From assembly GCA_963695135.1 (NCBI GenBank), contig CAVOGA010000005.1, forward strand, positions 141,965-205,964: 64,000 nt of DNA. Direction: 5' to 3'. Shown here in pieces: positions 7,830 through 17,431 of the stretch (position 1 is the stretch's first letter; every line of letters begins with the position of its first letter). Origin of the DNA: Marinihelvus sp963695135. Lineage in GTDB: Bacteria > Pseudomonadota > Gammaproteobacteria > Xanthomonadales > SZUA-36. The notes under the pieces are model-generated. The model worked only from the letters and a program-made list of their open reading frames with translations, made no database searches and had not been told where the DNA came from. Position numbers and translations under genes: made by a program.

Positions 7830-10424
7830 CAGGCCGCCGCGCTGGCCAGGAAATCCTGGGCGAAACGCTGCAGAACACCACCGGCAGAATAGATGGACAC
7901 TTCTTCCTCCGTATCCAGCCGGCACAGGACCGGTATCTCGACCCGCTCACCGTTGGCGCGGTGCATGACCAGCGTAAGCCGGGCGCCCGCGGCCGGATCA
8001 CCCTCGACATCAAAGGTTTCGGTCCCGTCCATCTGGAAACTGTGGCGCGTTTGGCCGTCGACAAACTCCAGCGGCAACACCCCCATGCCGATCAGGTTGG
8101 TGCGGTGAATGCGCTCAAAGCCTTCCGCAACGATCGCCTCCACCCCGGCCAGGCGCACGCCTTTCGCCGCCCAGTCGCGGGAGGAGCCCTGCCCGTAATC
8201 CTTGCCGGCAATAATAATCAGCGGTTGCTTGCGCTCCATGTAGGTTTCAATCGCCTCCCACATGCGCGTGACCTCGCCCTCCGGCTCCACGCGGGCGAGC
8301 GAGCCTTCCCGTACCTCGCCATTTGCGTCCAGGACCATTTCGTTGCGCACCCGCGGATTCGCCAGGGTCGCGCGTTGCGCGGTCAGGTGATCGCCGCGGT
8401 GGGTGGCGTAGGAGTTAAAGTCCTCCTCCGGCACATCCATGCTCGCCAGGTATTCGCCGGCGGCGCTGCTGGCAAGAATCGCGTTCGACGGCGACAGGTG
8501 GTCCGTGGTGATGTTGTCCCCCAGGATCGCCAGTGGCCGCATGCCCGTGAGATCACCAGCTTCCGGCCAGGGCGCCTTCCCAGTAGGGCGGGCGGCGGAT
8601 ATAGGTGCTCTTGGGGCGCCAGTCATAAAGCGGCTCAACCTTGTTGAAGGACGCCTTGATCTTGGCAAACATCGGGTCGTACACCTGGTGGTACTGTTCG
8701 GGTTTGACGAACTCGGCAACCACCGCGTCAATTTCCTCGTCGCTGGGCCACAGGTCCTGCAGCCGCACCGGGTTGCCCTCATGGTCCGTGCCGAGAATGC
8801 CCCGTTCGATATCAAACCGGATCGTACCGGCCAGCGCATAGGCGACCACCAGCGGCGGGGAGGCCAGGAAAGCCTGCTTCGCATAGGGATGAATACGGCC
8901 GTCAAAATTGCGGTTTCCTGACAGTACCGCGGTCGTGTAAAGGTCCCGCTCGATCAGTTCTTTCTGAATCTCCGGATCGAGCGCGCCGCTCATGCCGTTG
9001 CAGGTGGTGCAGGCAAAGCCGACGATGCCGAAGCCCAGGGCTTCGAGTTCCGGCAGCAGGCCCGAGTCCTCCAGGTACAGCTGAACCGACTTTGAACCCG
9101 GCGCCAGGGAGCTTTTTACCCAGGGTTTGCGGGTCAGCCCGGCCCGGTTGGCATTGCGCGCCAGCAGACCGGCGGCGACCACGTTGCGCGGGTTGCTGGT
9201 GTTGGTGCAACTGGTGATGGCGGCGATGATGATGGCGCCATCCGGCATCAGGCCTTCCTCATTTTCGACCACGCCGCTGATCCCCGCTGCCGCCAGGTCG
9301 CTGGTGGACACGCGCCGGCTCGGGCTCGAGGGCCCGGCAATATTGCGGCCGACGCTGGACAGGTCAAAGCGCAGCACGCGTTCGAACTGCGCATCCTGCA
9401 GCGAATCAGACCAGAGTCCGGCGTGTTTCGCGTAGGTTTCCACCAGCCGCACCTGGTCATCCTCGCGGCCGGTCAGGCGCAGGTAGTCGATGGTGTTGTC
9501 ATCAATGGAAAACATGGCCGCGGTGGCCCCGTACTCCGGTGTCATGTTGCTGATCGTGGCCCGGTCGCCCAGGGTCAGGTCGCCGGCCCCTTCGCCAAAA
9601 AACTCCAGGTAGGCGCCCACGACCTTTTCCGCGCGCAGAAACTCGGTGATGGCCAGCACGATGTCCGTGGCGGTGATGCCCGGCTGACGCCGCCCCACCA
9701 GTTCCACGCCCACGATGTCCGGCAACCGCATCCAGGACGCGCGCCCGAGCATGACGCTCTCCGCCTCCAGGCCGCCAACACCCACCGCGATGACGCCCAG
9801 GGCATCCACGTGTGGCGTGTGACTGTCGGTACCGACCAGCGTGTCCGGATAAGCCACCCCGTTGTCGTTATGTATGACCGGCGACATTTTCTCCAGGTTG
9901 ATCTGGTGCATGATCCCGTTGCCCGGAGGAATCACATCCACGTTGTCAAAAGCGAGCTTGGTCCAGTTGATGAAATGGAAGCGGTCCTCGTTTCGCCGGT
10001 CCTCGATTTCCCGGTTCTTGTTAAAGGCCTCCGGATCGGAGCCGGCGTACTCAACGGCCAGGGAGTGATCAACGATCAGCTGGGTCGGCACGACCGGGTT
10101 GACCAGGGAAGGGTCACCCCCCTCCGCAGCAATGGCATCGCGCAAACCCGCCAGGTCCACCAGGGCGGTCTGGCCCAGAATGTCATGGCAGACCACGCGC
10201 GCCGGAAACCAGGGGAAGTCCAGGTCGCGGCGGCGTTCAATCAGCTGCTCCAGGGAGGCGCGCAGGCGCTCCGGCGGACAGCGTCGCACCAGGTTTTCCG
10301 CGAAAACGCGGGAGGTGTAGGGCAGGCGTTCGTAGGCGCCGGGCTTGATGTCATTGACCGCTTGTCGCGTGTCGAAGTAGTCGAGATCGGTGCCAGGCAG
10401 GGGTTTGCGGTAATCGGAGTTCAT
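7829..10424 (-). CDS. acnD: 2-methylcitrate dehydratase AcnD (one frameshift)
   Basis: A Fe/S-dependent aconitase-family enzyme that dehydrates 2-methylcitrate in the methylcitrate cycle. Bases 10424-8553 encode the N-terminal 623 residues with the cluster cysteines (SCTNTSNPRN, FACTTCNG). From about 8565 to 7829 another frame encodes the swivel domain (GDNITTDHLSPSNA, NSYATHRGDHL, GKDYGQGSSRDWAAKG). The frames meet around 8563-8566. Removing one G gives a continuous 864-residue protein, the normal AcnD length. Both halves are well conserved, so a sequencing error or very recent mutation is likelier than an old pseudogene. Translationally coupled to prpF. Confidence 0.92.
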
Positions 10425-10455
10425 GGTGTCGGCGTACGGCTATGAGTTGCGTCCC

Positions 10456-10484
10456 ATTATCCTCGCTTCTGACCCGGTCGTCAC
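10456..10484 (-). promoter_or_regulatory. Putative sigma-70 promoter of acnD-prpF
   Basis: On the minus strand GTGACG (10484-10479) and GATAAT (10461-10456) are separated by 17 bases, about 32 bases before the acnD ATG. The match to TTGACA/TATAAT is partial. No other experimental or comparative support is available. Confidence 0.4.
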
Positions 10485-10504
10485 ACGCACACGGCACCCG
10501 TAAA

Positions 10505-10537
10505 CAAAAAAACCCCGCCATTGGCGGGGTTTTTTTC
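10505..10537. terminator. Rho-independent terminator between acnD and rhlE
   Basis: A-tract plus ACCCCGCC pairs with GGCGGGGT plus T-tract around a short loop. It lies 22 bases beyond the rhlE stop and is a near-perfect terminator on the minus strand. The flanking tracts make it work both ways. Confidence 0.88.
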
Positions 10538-10558
10538 GATCTGGAACGGAAAACGGTA

Positions 10559-12013
10559 TCAGTTACCGAAAACCGCCCTGGAAGCAGAGCTGCGTCCGCC
10601 GTTACCGGACGAGGCCTTGCGACCCTGTCCGTTGCGACGGCCACTGCGGTTCGGCTTCGCAGCACCATTGCCCGAAGCGTTACCGCGGCCCGCGCCATGG
10701 CCTGAACCATTGCCCGAACCATTACCCGCGCCCTGGCGGGCACTGCGTGACGCAGATCCCCGCCCGGCGCCGGCGCCGGACTTGCTCCGGCCAGCACTGC
10801 GGCCATTGCCGCGGCCATTGCTGCGGCCGTTGCTCCGGCCATTGCTGCGACCATTAGGGGGTGAAGCCGTGGTCGGCTTGTCCATCGGCTCATAGCCGTC
10901 CAGGACCTCCAGCTCAAAGCCGCGTCCGAGCAATTTCTCGATATCGCGCAGCAGGCCGTGCTCGTCGGCAGCCACCAGGGAAACCGCTTCGCCCTCATGA
11001 CCGGCCCGCCCGGTGCGACCGATACGGTGCACATAGTCCTCGGAAACGTTGGGCAGGTCGTAGTTGACCACGTGCGGCAACTGGTCAATATCCAGGCCAC
11101 GCGCGGCGATGTCCGTCGCCACCAGGATCCGGGTGTTGCCATTTTTGAAAGCCTTGAGAGCCTTCGTACGCGCACCCTGGCTCTTATTGCCGTGAATCGC
11201 CATGGCGGTCAGGCCATCCTGCTCCAGCTGCTGGGCCAGGCGGTTGGCGCCATGCTTGGTGCGGGAAAACACCAGTACCTGCTGCCAGTTGCCGGAGCCG
11301 ATCATGTGGCTCAGCATTTCCCGCTTGCGGGACTTGTCGACGCGGATAAAGCGCTGCTCGATCCGCTCGGCGGTGTTGTTCGTGCCTGCCACCTCGATCA
11401 GCTTCGGCTGATCCAGCAGGGTGTTGGCAAGGGCACGGATTTCTTTTGAAAAGGTCGCAGAAAACAGCAGCGTCTGGCGCTCGGTTTTCGACGGCAGCAG
11501 TTCCAGTACGCGCCGGATGTCATGGATAAAGCCCATGTCCAGCATGCGGTCGGCCTCGTCCAGTACCAGCATTTCGACGGCTGACAGGTTGATGGTGCCC
11601 TGGCCCGCGTGGTCCAGCAGGCGTCCGGGCGTTGCCACGACGATGTCACAGCCGTTGCGCAGACGGCTGGCCTGCGGGCCAAAGCCCACGCCGCCGAAAA
11701 TCACCGTGGAACTCAGGCCGAGGTGCTTGCCGTAAACGCGAACGCTCTCGCCAACCTGGGCGGCCAGTTCGCGCGTCGGCGCCAGCACCAGGGCGCGGAC
11801 TTTTCCGGAGCCCTGGCGGCCGTGCAGCAGCTGCAGCATCGGCAGGGTAAAACCTGCGGTTTTGCCCGTGCCCGTCTGGGCGCCGGCAAGCAGATCGTGG
11901 CCTTCCAGGATCGCCGGTATGGCCTGTTCCTGGATGGGTGTGGGGGTATCGTAGCCCTGCTCACGCACGGCACGTAAAATCCCGGCCTCGAGGCCGAAAT
12001 GATCAAAAGACAT
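10559..12013 (-). CDS. rhlE: DEAD-box ATP-dependent RNA helicase RhlE
   Basis: A cytoplasmic RNA helicase involved in ribosome maturation and RNA remodelling. It has the Q motif (GYDTPTPIQEQAIP), motif I AQTGTGKT, motif II VLDEAD, motif III SAT, and motif VI HRIGRTGRAG. The first 370 residues are the two RecA domains with RhlE-type spacing. Residues about 380-484 are a low-complexity tail of N-G-R-S and S-G-N-G units rich in Arg, Gly and Ser. It is probably a disordered RNA-binding extension, as other RhlE proteins have, but more repetitive. The ATG start follows a 235-base untranslated region shared with the preceding cls gene. Single gene followed by its own terminator. Confidence 0.95.
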   Translation of the reverse strand: MSFDHFGLEAGILRAVREQGYDTPTPIQEQAIPAILEGHDLLAGAQTGTGKTAGFTLPMLQLLHGRQGSGKVRALVLAPTRELAAQVGESVRVYGKHLGLSSTVIFGGVGFGPQASRLRNGCDIVVATPGRLLDHAGQGTINLSAVEMLVLDEADRMLDMGFIHDIRRVLELLPSKTERQTLLFSATFSKEIRALANTLLDQPKLIEVAGTNNTAERIEQRFIRVDKSRKREMLSHMIGSGNWQQVLVFSRTKHGANRLAQQLEQDGLTAMAIHGNKSQGARTKALKAFKNGNTRILVATDIAARGLDIDQLPHVVNYDLPNVSEDYVHRIGRTGRAGHEGEAVSLVAADEHGLLRDIEKLLGRGFELEVLDGYEPMDKPTTASPPNGRSNGRSNGRSNGRGNGRSAGRSKSGAGAGRGSASRSARQGAGNGSGNGSGHGAGRGNASGNGAAKPNRSGRRNGQGRKASSGNGGRSSASRAVFGN

Positions 12014-12248
12014 TGGATATTGCTCCAGTCATGCCCATTCCCTGCATTCAGGGAAAACCGGTCAGGGCTGGATAAGATGTGATTTACCAGGAACTCAGTG
12101 AAGTGACCTGGAATCCTTTCGGGCGGCCGGAAAAATGACCCCGACCTGCAGAGATACCACCGGTTGGGTACCCGCGAAAGGCGATAGTCTAGCAGGAAAC
12201 CGCTTCGCGCGCTTGAAAACCTCAGCGCGCCGGTCTCATTGCCCGGTT

Positions 12249-13670
12249 CTACAGCAAGGGCGCCGCCAGCCGTGAAACCTGCACCCCGGCACGCCACCAC
12301 AAGGTTTTCCGGTCAAAGTCCTGCGGATCGATAATCTTCGCCTGGGCAAAGTCCGCCTCAAGCATGCGGGCCATCTCTGCATTGAAAGCCTCATCGACAA
12401 TCACCGCACTGACCTCAAAATTGAGCCGGAAGGACCGGTTGTCGAGGTTATGCGTGCCGACGCTGGAAATATCGTCATCGATCAGCATGACTTTCTGGTG
12501 CATAAAGCCCGGCGCATAGGCATAGAAGCGAATTCCCAGGTCACGCAGTTCGTTGATGTAGTGAAACCCCGCCAGGTGGGTCGGCCAGCTGTCGCCCTTG
12601 GCGGAGGTGAGGATACGCACATCCACGCCGCGCAGCGCGGCCAGCTGCAGCGCTTTCATGACCGCGTCATCGGGCACGAAATAGGCGGCCGACAGCCAGG
12701 CGCGCTCATGCGCGGCGTTCAGGGCAGATACGAAAAACAGGCTGGCGTTCTCCAGCCGCGAGGCAGGGCCCGTGGGCAGGATGACCATGTATTTGTTCGC
12801 CTCCACCGCGACCGGCTCCCACCTGACCTCCGGCAGTTCGCGGGTCGCCCAGTACCAGTCACCGAGAATGGTCAGTTGCACCTGCATAACCGCCGGCCCC
12901 TCGATACGGATGTGCGTATCGCGCCAGGGGCTGAACTTCGGGTCCTTACCGAGATAGGCATCGCCGACGTTGTGGCCGCCCAGCCATGCCTGAACGCCAT
13001 CGACGACCACCATTTTCCGGTGGTTCCGGAAGTTGATCTGGAAGCGGTTGCCACGGCCGCGCGTCGGTTTGAAGGCGCTGACCCCGATGCCCGCCTCCTC
13101 CATGCTTTCGATGAAAGCGTCCTCCAGGGTGAGACTGCCGACCTCGTCATAGAGCACGTAGACCCTGACACCTGCGCTGGCCCGTTCGACCAGCGCGTCG
13201 CGCACCCGCCGGCCAAGCTCGTCGTCATTGATCATGTAGAACTGGAACAGGATGTATTCCTGCGCCCCCGCAATACCCGCCATGATGCTGTCGAAGGTCG
13301 CCTCCCCGTTGATCAGAAGTTCAATGTCGTTGCCACCCGCCATATCAAACCCGGTCAGCTTCTCCAGCGCGTGGCGCCAGGACGGCTCATTACTGGACTC
13401 CAGCACGTGGGGCGCGAAACTCTCCCGGTAACGCTTCATCACCTCTTCAACGCCACCGTGGCTCTCCCGGAATGCGGCAGCGCGCCCGGCAAACTTGTTG
13501 CGCCCCAACACCAGGTACAGGGGCAAGGCCAGGAACGGAAAGCTGACCAGGGACACCACCCAGGCCACCGCGCCCTGGGAAGTCCGGGTGCTGATGGCGG
13601 CGTGCAGGGCGGCGCCGAACCCCGCCAGGTAAAACACGGCGACCATCAGGCCAATGATCGCGCCGATCAC
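12249..13670 (-). CDS. Cardiolipin synthase (first copy)
   Basis: A 473-residue phospholipase D-family enzyme that joins two phosphatidylglycerols to cardiolipin at the inner membrane. Two N-terminal hydrophobic segments (about 1-25 and 33-55) anchor it. Two HKD active sites are complete: H217/K219/D224 (NHRKMVVVD) and H391/K393/D398 (MHQKVMLID). Both are followed by the expected G-x-x-N. It overlaps the rlmJ stop by four bases (ATGA), so the two are co-translated. A second synthase lies at 17432-18877. The two differ clearly in sequence and are not a recent duplication. Confidence 0.92.
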   Translation of the reverse strand: MIGAIIGLMVAVFYLAGFGAALHAAISTRTSQGAVAWVVSLVSFPFLALPLYLVLGRNKFAGRAAAFRESHGGVEEVMKRYRESFAPHVLESSNEPSWRHALEKLTGFDMAGGNDIELLINGEATFDSIMAGIAGAQEYILFQFYMINDDELGRRVRDALVERASAGVRVYVLYDEVGSLTLEDAFIESMEEAGIGVSAFKPTRGRGNRFQINFRNHRKMVVVDGVQAWLGGHNVGDAYLGKDPKFSPWRDTHIRIEGPAVMQVQLTILGDWYWATRELPEVRWEPVAVEANKYMVILPTGPASRLENASLFFVSALNAAHERAWLSAAYFVPDDAVMKALQLAALRGVDVRILTSAKGDSWPTHLAGFHYINELRDLGIRFYAYAPGFMHQKVMLIDDDISSVGTHNLDNRSFRLNFEVSAVIVDEAFNAEMARMLEADFAQAKIIDPQDFDRKTLWWRAGVQVSRLAAPLL

Positions 13671-14515
13671 TGCCCCGTCCCGTTCACATCATTGCCCTGA
13701 AGCCTCAGCTCGGCGCTTCCGTCTTCACCGAGCAGGCTGGTTATCAGGGCCGCACAGAGTTCGAGCTGTTGTTCCAGCTGCCACGGAGGATTGAGAATCC
13801 ACATACCGCTGCCATACATGCCACGCGCAGCAGCGCTTGCGACCTGCAGCTCCACGCTCAGCTGCTTGCCACCCAGTTGCCGGAGCCCCCTGCGCATGGG
13901 CTCCAGTTCGGGACGGTCAAGAAGCGGGTACCACACCAGGTAGACACCCGTGGCAAAACGCCGCTGTGCCGCCCGCACCGCGTCGACGACCTGACGATAG
14001 TCATTTTTTATCTCGTAGGGCGGGTCAATCAACACCAGGCCCCGCCGTTCCCGGGGCGGCATCAGTGCCTTCAGGCGCTCAAAGCCATCTGCGCGGGTGA
14101 CGTGGATGTTACGTGCGCCGGCAGCCCAGGCGCTCAGCGCCTCGAAGTCGGCAGGATGCAATTCGCTGAGCTCCAGGCGATCCCCGCCCCGCAGCAGGGC
14201 GCGCGCCAGGGCCGGCGAACCCGGGTACTCACCGGGAGCCTGCCCGGGATTGAATGAGCGGATCAGCTCGCGAAAACGGTCCAGTGGGGCCGGCAAATCG
14301 GCCGCCGCCATCAGCCTGCTGATGCCGCCCTCGTGTTCCCGGTTTTTGCTGGCCGGCCCGGCATCAAGCCGGCAGGTGCCGGGACCAGCGTGGGTGTCGA
14401 CAAAGCACAGCGGCTTCGGTTTTAGCAGCAGTCGCTCGAGCGCCAGCATCAACACCAGGTGTTTCAGCACATCGGCGTGATTACCCGCATGAAACGCATG
14501 CCGGTAGCTCAGCAT
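13667..14515 (-). CDS. rlmJ: 23S rRNA (adenine(2030)-N6)-methyltransferase RlmJ
   Basis: RlmJ methylates A2030 of 23S rRNA. The 282-residue protein opens with MLSYRHAFHAGNHADVLKH, the family hallmark. It continues with FVDTHAGPG (SAM-binding loop, about residues 38-46) and LIDPPYE (the DPPY catalytic motif, about 168-174). Normal length for the family. It is the first gene of an overlapping pair with cardiolipin synthase, an association with no obvious functional link. Confidence 0.95.
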   Translation of the reverse strand: MLSYRHAFHAGNHADVLKHLVLMLALERLLLKPKPLCFVDTHAGPGTCRLDAGPASKNREHEGGISRLMAAADLPAPLDRFRELIRSFNPGQAPGEYPGSPALARALLRGGDRLELSELHPADFEALSAWAAGARNIHVTRADGFERLKALMPPRERRGLVLIDPPYEIKNDYRQVVDAVRAAQRRFATGVYLVWYPLLDRPELEPMRRGLRQLGGKQLSVELQVASAAARGMYGSGMWILNPPWQLEQQLELCAALITSLLGEDGSAELRLQGNDVNGTGQ

Positions 14516-14625
14516 GGGGCGTGAACCTGGCGCGGGCGCATTGCGGTCTTGCGGGTCAGCCTGGACATGGCGCCACTATGCCACAGGCCCAGCGACCCGG
14601 TGACGGCCCAGACCCGGTCCCGGGC

Positions 14626-15366
14626 TCAGGCTGAACCCGGAGTCTCGCCGTACACCGCATGGCGACGCCACAGGTCCACGTAGTTGTTGCTGCCCGCTAT
14701 GCCGATGGCTTCGATATTGCCCGCCTTTGCCCAGCGGGGCTTGCGCTTGGCCACCAGTTTGCCGGGTTTTAGCTGGTAACCGCGCAGGTAGTTGCGCCAT
14801 TTCACGTCCACCACGTTGCCAATCAGGACGCCTTCATGCACCTGGTGCCGGGCGATGGCCGCGCCGAGCGGCGCCATGGTGGGCATCAGGGGGTTGGAAC
14901 CGTAATGACGCTGCTCGCAGTGGCTGACCACGGTATCAATGGCGGTATCGAAAACCGCGTGTCCGGGGCGGGCGTACATCAATGCGACAGAGCAGGACCA
15001 CAGGGTGTCCCAGGGACCCGTGGAGCGGAAAAATACGAACTCCGGGTCGCCACCGGTGCTTTGCCGGTCCAGGGGATTGGTGAACATGGTGACGCCAATA
15101 TCAACGTACCAGCCACCCAGGACCCTCAAAAGACAATATTTGAACAGATCCGCCTTGTAGGCGAATGGCCTCAACCGGTCAAAGGCTTCGCGCACCCGGG
15201 ACGGGAAGTTGTCATCGATAAATTCCGCCGCATCCTGCAGGGACCAGCAACGGTACTCGTGACCGGCAAAAACCTTCTGGACCGAATGCGCCGCCTGGCG
15301 GGCGTAACCCGTCAGCGCGGTCGACCCGTTCTCGCTGAACACCACCTGGTGTACCCTGTTAACCAT
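14626..15366 (-). CDS. Glycosyltransferase of the DXD sugar-binding type
   Basis: A predicted soluble glycosyltransferase of about 247 residues. NRVHQVVFSEN at the start and AYKADLFKYCLLRVLGGWYVDIG in the middle match the OCH1/capsular-type transferases with the Gly_transf_sug domain. The D-x-D-like VDIG follows the typical LGGWY. The partner substrate is unknown and no surface polysaccharide genes are adjacent. The start is uncertain: ATG 15366 begins just before the conserved core. An in-frame ATG at 15477 would overlap the divergent PhyH gene by 21 bases and adds no conserved sequence. Neither has a good ribosome site. Confidence 0.7.
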   Translation of the reverse strand: MVNRVHQVVFSENGSTALTGYARQAAHSVQKVFAGHEYRCWSLQDAAEFIDDNFPSRVREAFDRLRPFAYKADLFKYCLLRVLGGWYVDIGVTMFTNPLDRQSTGGDPEFVFFRSTGPWDTLWSCSVALMYARPGHAVFDTAIDTVVSHCEQRHYGSNPLMPTMAPLGAAIARHQVHEGVLIGNVVDVKWRNYLRGYQLKPGKLVAKRKPRWAKAGNIEAIGIAGSNNYVDLWRRHAVYGETPGSA

Positions 15367-15456
15367 GCCCGGAAAGTAACGATTCAGCGGCGCGCAGTCC
15401 AGCGCGGCTGCAATGAACCGACGGCACGTTGCCCATCGCCAAACAATTGATCCCTT

Positions 15457-16215
15457 ATGAACAGCGAAATGATCCACACCCCATCATCGCTTGACGTGAC
15501 CCTCGACGAGGTCAGGCGCACGGGCGCGGGCGTGATTGAGGGGGTTTTCGGTCCCGATGAGGTCGCCCGGGCCAGGCAGCTGATCATGGATCACGCGGAT
15601 GCCATGCCAAACACCCGACCCTACCCCGGCGCACGCCACCTGGCCGGTTTTCACCGTTTTCCTGCGCTTGAACCGCTGCACCGCATGCTCACCGGCAACC
15701 CGCTTGTCCAGGCCGCCATGGCCGGACTGTGTGGCGGCAGCTACCGGACCATCGGCCTCAGCGACATCACCGTGGACCGCTCACAGCAGTGGCACAAGGA
15801 TTTGCTGCGCGGCGAATTCACGCGCTACCTCGGTGAGCCGCCCTACTGCCCCGCCTGGCATGGCACGGTCTTCAAGGTGATCGCCTACCTGCAGGACACC
15901 CGCTCGCTGCGCATCGTGCCCGGCTCACACCGGGTGGACATCGATCTTGCCAATGACGCGGCGGCGATCCCGTCGACCGAAACGGCGACGCAGGCGATAG
16001 CCGCTTCCCTTGGCGATGCGGTGATCATCGATATCTGCACCACCCATTGCGGCTCCCCGGAGTCCGTGTTTCTGGAGGCGGATAAGGGTGCGCCACCAAA
16101 AATCCTGGTCTCAACAGTATTTGGTCGTTCACAGGCCCCGCTGACCGACCGCCTTGAACTGGGTAACGCTGCCCGCATGAACCACTGGACCCGGAGACAC
16201 CAACCGGCGCTCTGA
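15457..16215 (+). CDS. Phytanoyl-CoA dioxygenase (PhyH) family protein
   Basis: A 252-residue protein with the double-stranded beta-helix of Fe(II)/2-oxoglutarate dioxygenases. H113-x-D115 (QQWHKDLLRG) and H196 (TTHCGSPES) form a plausible facial triad. RIVPGSHRVD is the conserved strand before the distal histidine seen in PhyH proteins. The substrate is unknown, since family members hydroxylate lipids, amino acids and small metabolites. It is divergent from the glycosyltransferase and convergent with the antiporter gene. Start ATG 15457 has no clear Shine-Dalgarno sequence; ATG 15469 is an alternative. Confidence 0.82.
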   Translation: MNSEMIHTPSSLDVTLDEVRRTGAGVIEGVFGPDEVARARQLIMDHADAMPNTRPYPGARHLAGFHRFPALEPLHRMLTGNPLVQAAMAGLCGGSYRTIGLSDITVDRSQQWHKDLLRGEFTRYLGEPPYCPAWHGTVFKVIAYLQDTRSLRIVPGSHRVDIDLANDAAAIPSTETATQAIAASLGDAVIIDICTTHCGSPESVFLEADKGAPPKILVSTVFGRSQAPLTDRLELGNAARMNHWTRRHQPAL

Positions 16216-16221
16216 ACTGCC

Positions 16222-17421
16222 TCAGGTGCGATCCTGCTCGCGGGGGCCCAGCCATTGTGCATACTTCCACGCAGTGACCCCGTGCAGCACCAGGCTCATC
16301 AGCACCGTGCACGCGACCACCAGGGACATGAGCGCAGCGTTTTCCAGCCCTTCGTCGAGCACGATGATGGCAAAAACGATGCTCGCCAGCCCCCGTGGAC
16401 CAAACCAGCCCATGAACCAGCGCGCCCGGGGGCTTTCACCGGAACCGGCCATGCTCAGGTAGACCGGCAGCATGCGCACAGCGGTCAGGCTGAGTGCGGC
16501 GTAAAGCGCGATGGTCCAGGTGAACTGGTTGAATATCTGCCCCACAACCGCCGAACCGAACATAAACCAGGTCAGCAGCGCCAGCACCTCGGCCACACCC
16601 TCGGCCGGCTCAAGCAGGTGCGCCGCCTCTTTCCGCACCAGGTGACCGAATAAGAGACCGCCGGTGAAAGACGCGATATATCCACTGCCATGCAGGCTCT
16701 GCGCAAAGGCAAAACAGGTGAGCGCCAACGCCCCCGTTGTAATCTGGTGCCACACAGGGTCATTCCACCCGAGTCGCGCGGCGTAGCGCATCAGCCAGGC
16801 GCCGGCGGCAGCGACAGACAGGCCAACCAACAGGCCCACGCCGAGCTCCTCCGCCAGCAGCGTCATGATCAGGCCTTCCCCGACGGCCTTTTCGCTGCCC
16901 AGCTCCAGCGCCACGAAAACAAACAGTACGGGAACGCATAACCCGTCGTTCAGGCCGCTTTCCACGTTCAGGCCCTCCCGCAGGCGGTCAGGCACCTCCG
17001 GATTTGTCACCACCGCCTTGCCCAGCGCCGCATCCGTTGCGGCGAGCATGGTGGACAGGATTGCCGCCTCGAACACCGACAATACGTCGAACAGGACCAG
17101 GGTCAGACCGAAGCCGAACAGGATCGACAGGGGCAGGCCGAGCAGCAGCAGACGCGCCGGAATGCCAAAGCGGGCCTTCAGGGTAGCGAGATTGGCATTG
17201 GCCGCGTCGGTGAACAGGAACAGCGCGAGGGTCAGATCCGCCAGGGTTCGCAGCGTGCTCCTGTCGCTCTCGCCGGGAAACCAGCCCAGGAATACCGGAC
17301 CCATCAACAGCCCTGCCGCCACGAAGATGATCGGCCCGGAGAGGACGCTGCGGGCTACGCGTCCGGCAACCAGGCTGTACAGAAAAACGAACAGCGCGAG
17401 AATGGCCAGTTCGAGGTGCAT
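16222..17421 (-). CDS. Cation:proton antiporter (CPA1/NhaP-like)
   Basis: An inner-membrane Na+/H+ or K+/H+ exchanger of about 399 residues with twelve or so hydrophobic helices. LSTMLAATDAALGKAVVTNPEVP contains the ATD ion-binding helix break, and NVESGLNDGLCVP holds the conserved ESGLND acidic pair of CPA1 proteins. ATG 17421 follows AGGGG and lies 10 bases after the cls stop. The ORF extends upstream but would then overlap cls. Last gene of the hdeD-cls-antiporter set. Ion specificity cannot be read from sequence. Confidence 0.88.
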   Translation of the reverse strand: MHLELAILALFVFLYSLVAGRVARSVLSGPIIFVAAGLLMGPVFLGWFPGESDRSTLRTLADLTLALFLFTDAANANLATLKARFGIPARLLLLGLPLSILFGFGLTLVLFDVLSVFEAAILSTMLAATDAALGKAVVTNPEVPDRLREGLNVESGLNDGLCVPVLFVFVALELGSEKAVGEGLIMTLLAEELGVGLLVGLSVAAAGAWLMRYAARLGWNDPVWHQITTGALALTCFAFAQSLHGSGYIASFTGGLLFGHLVRKEAAHLLEPAEGVAEVLALLTWFMFGSAVVGQIFNQFTWTIALYAALSLTAVRMLPVYLSMAGSGESPRARWFMGWFGPRGLASIVFAIIVLDEGLENAALMSLVVACTVLMSLVLHGVTAWKYAQWLGPREQDRT

Positions 17422-17431
17422 CAGCCCCTGC

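Noticed and set aside
10351..11175. 274-residue minus-strand frame overlapping the 3' half of rhlE and the acnD start
   Set aside because: Repeat-derived Ala/Arg/Met product in the wrong frame of rhlE; crosses a strong terminator.
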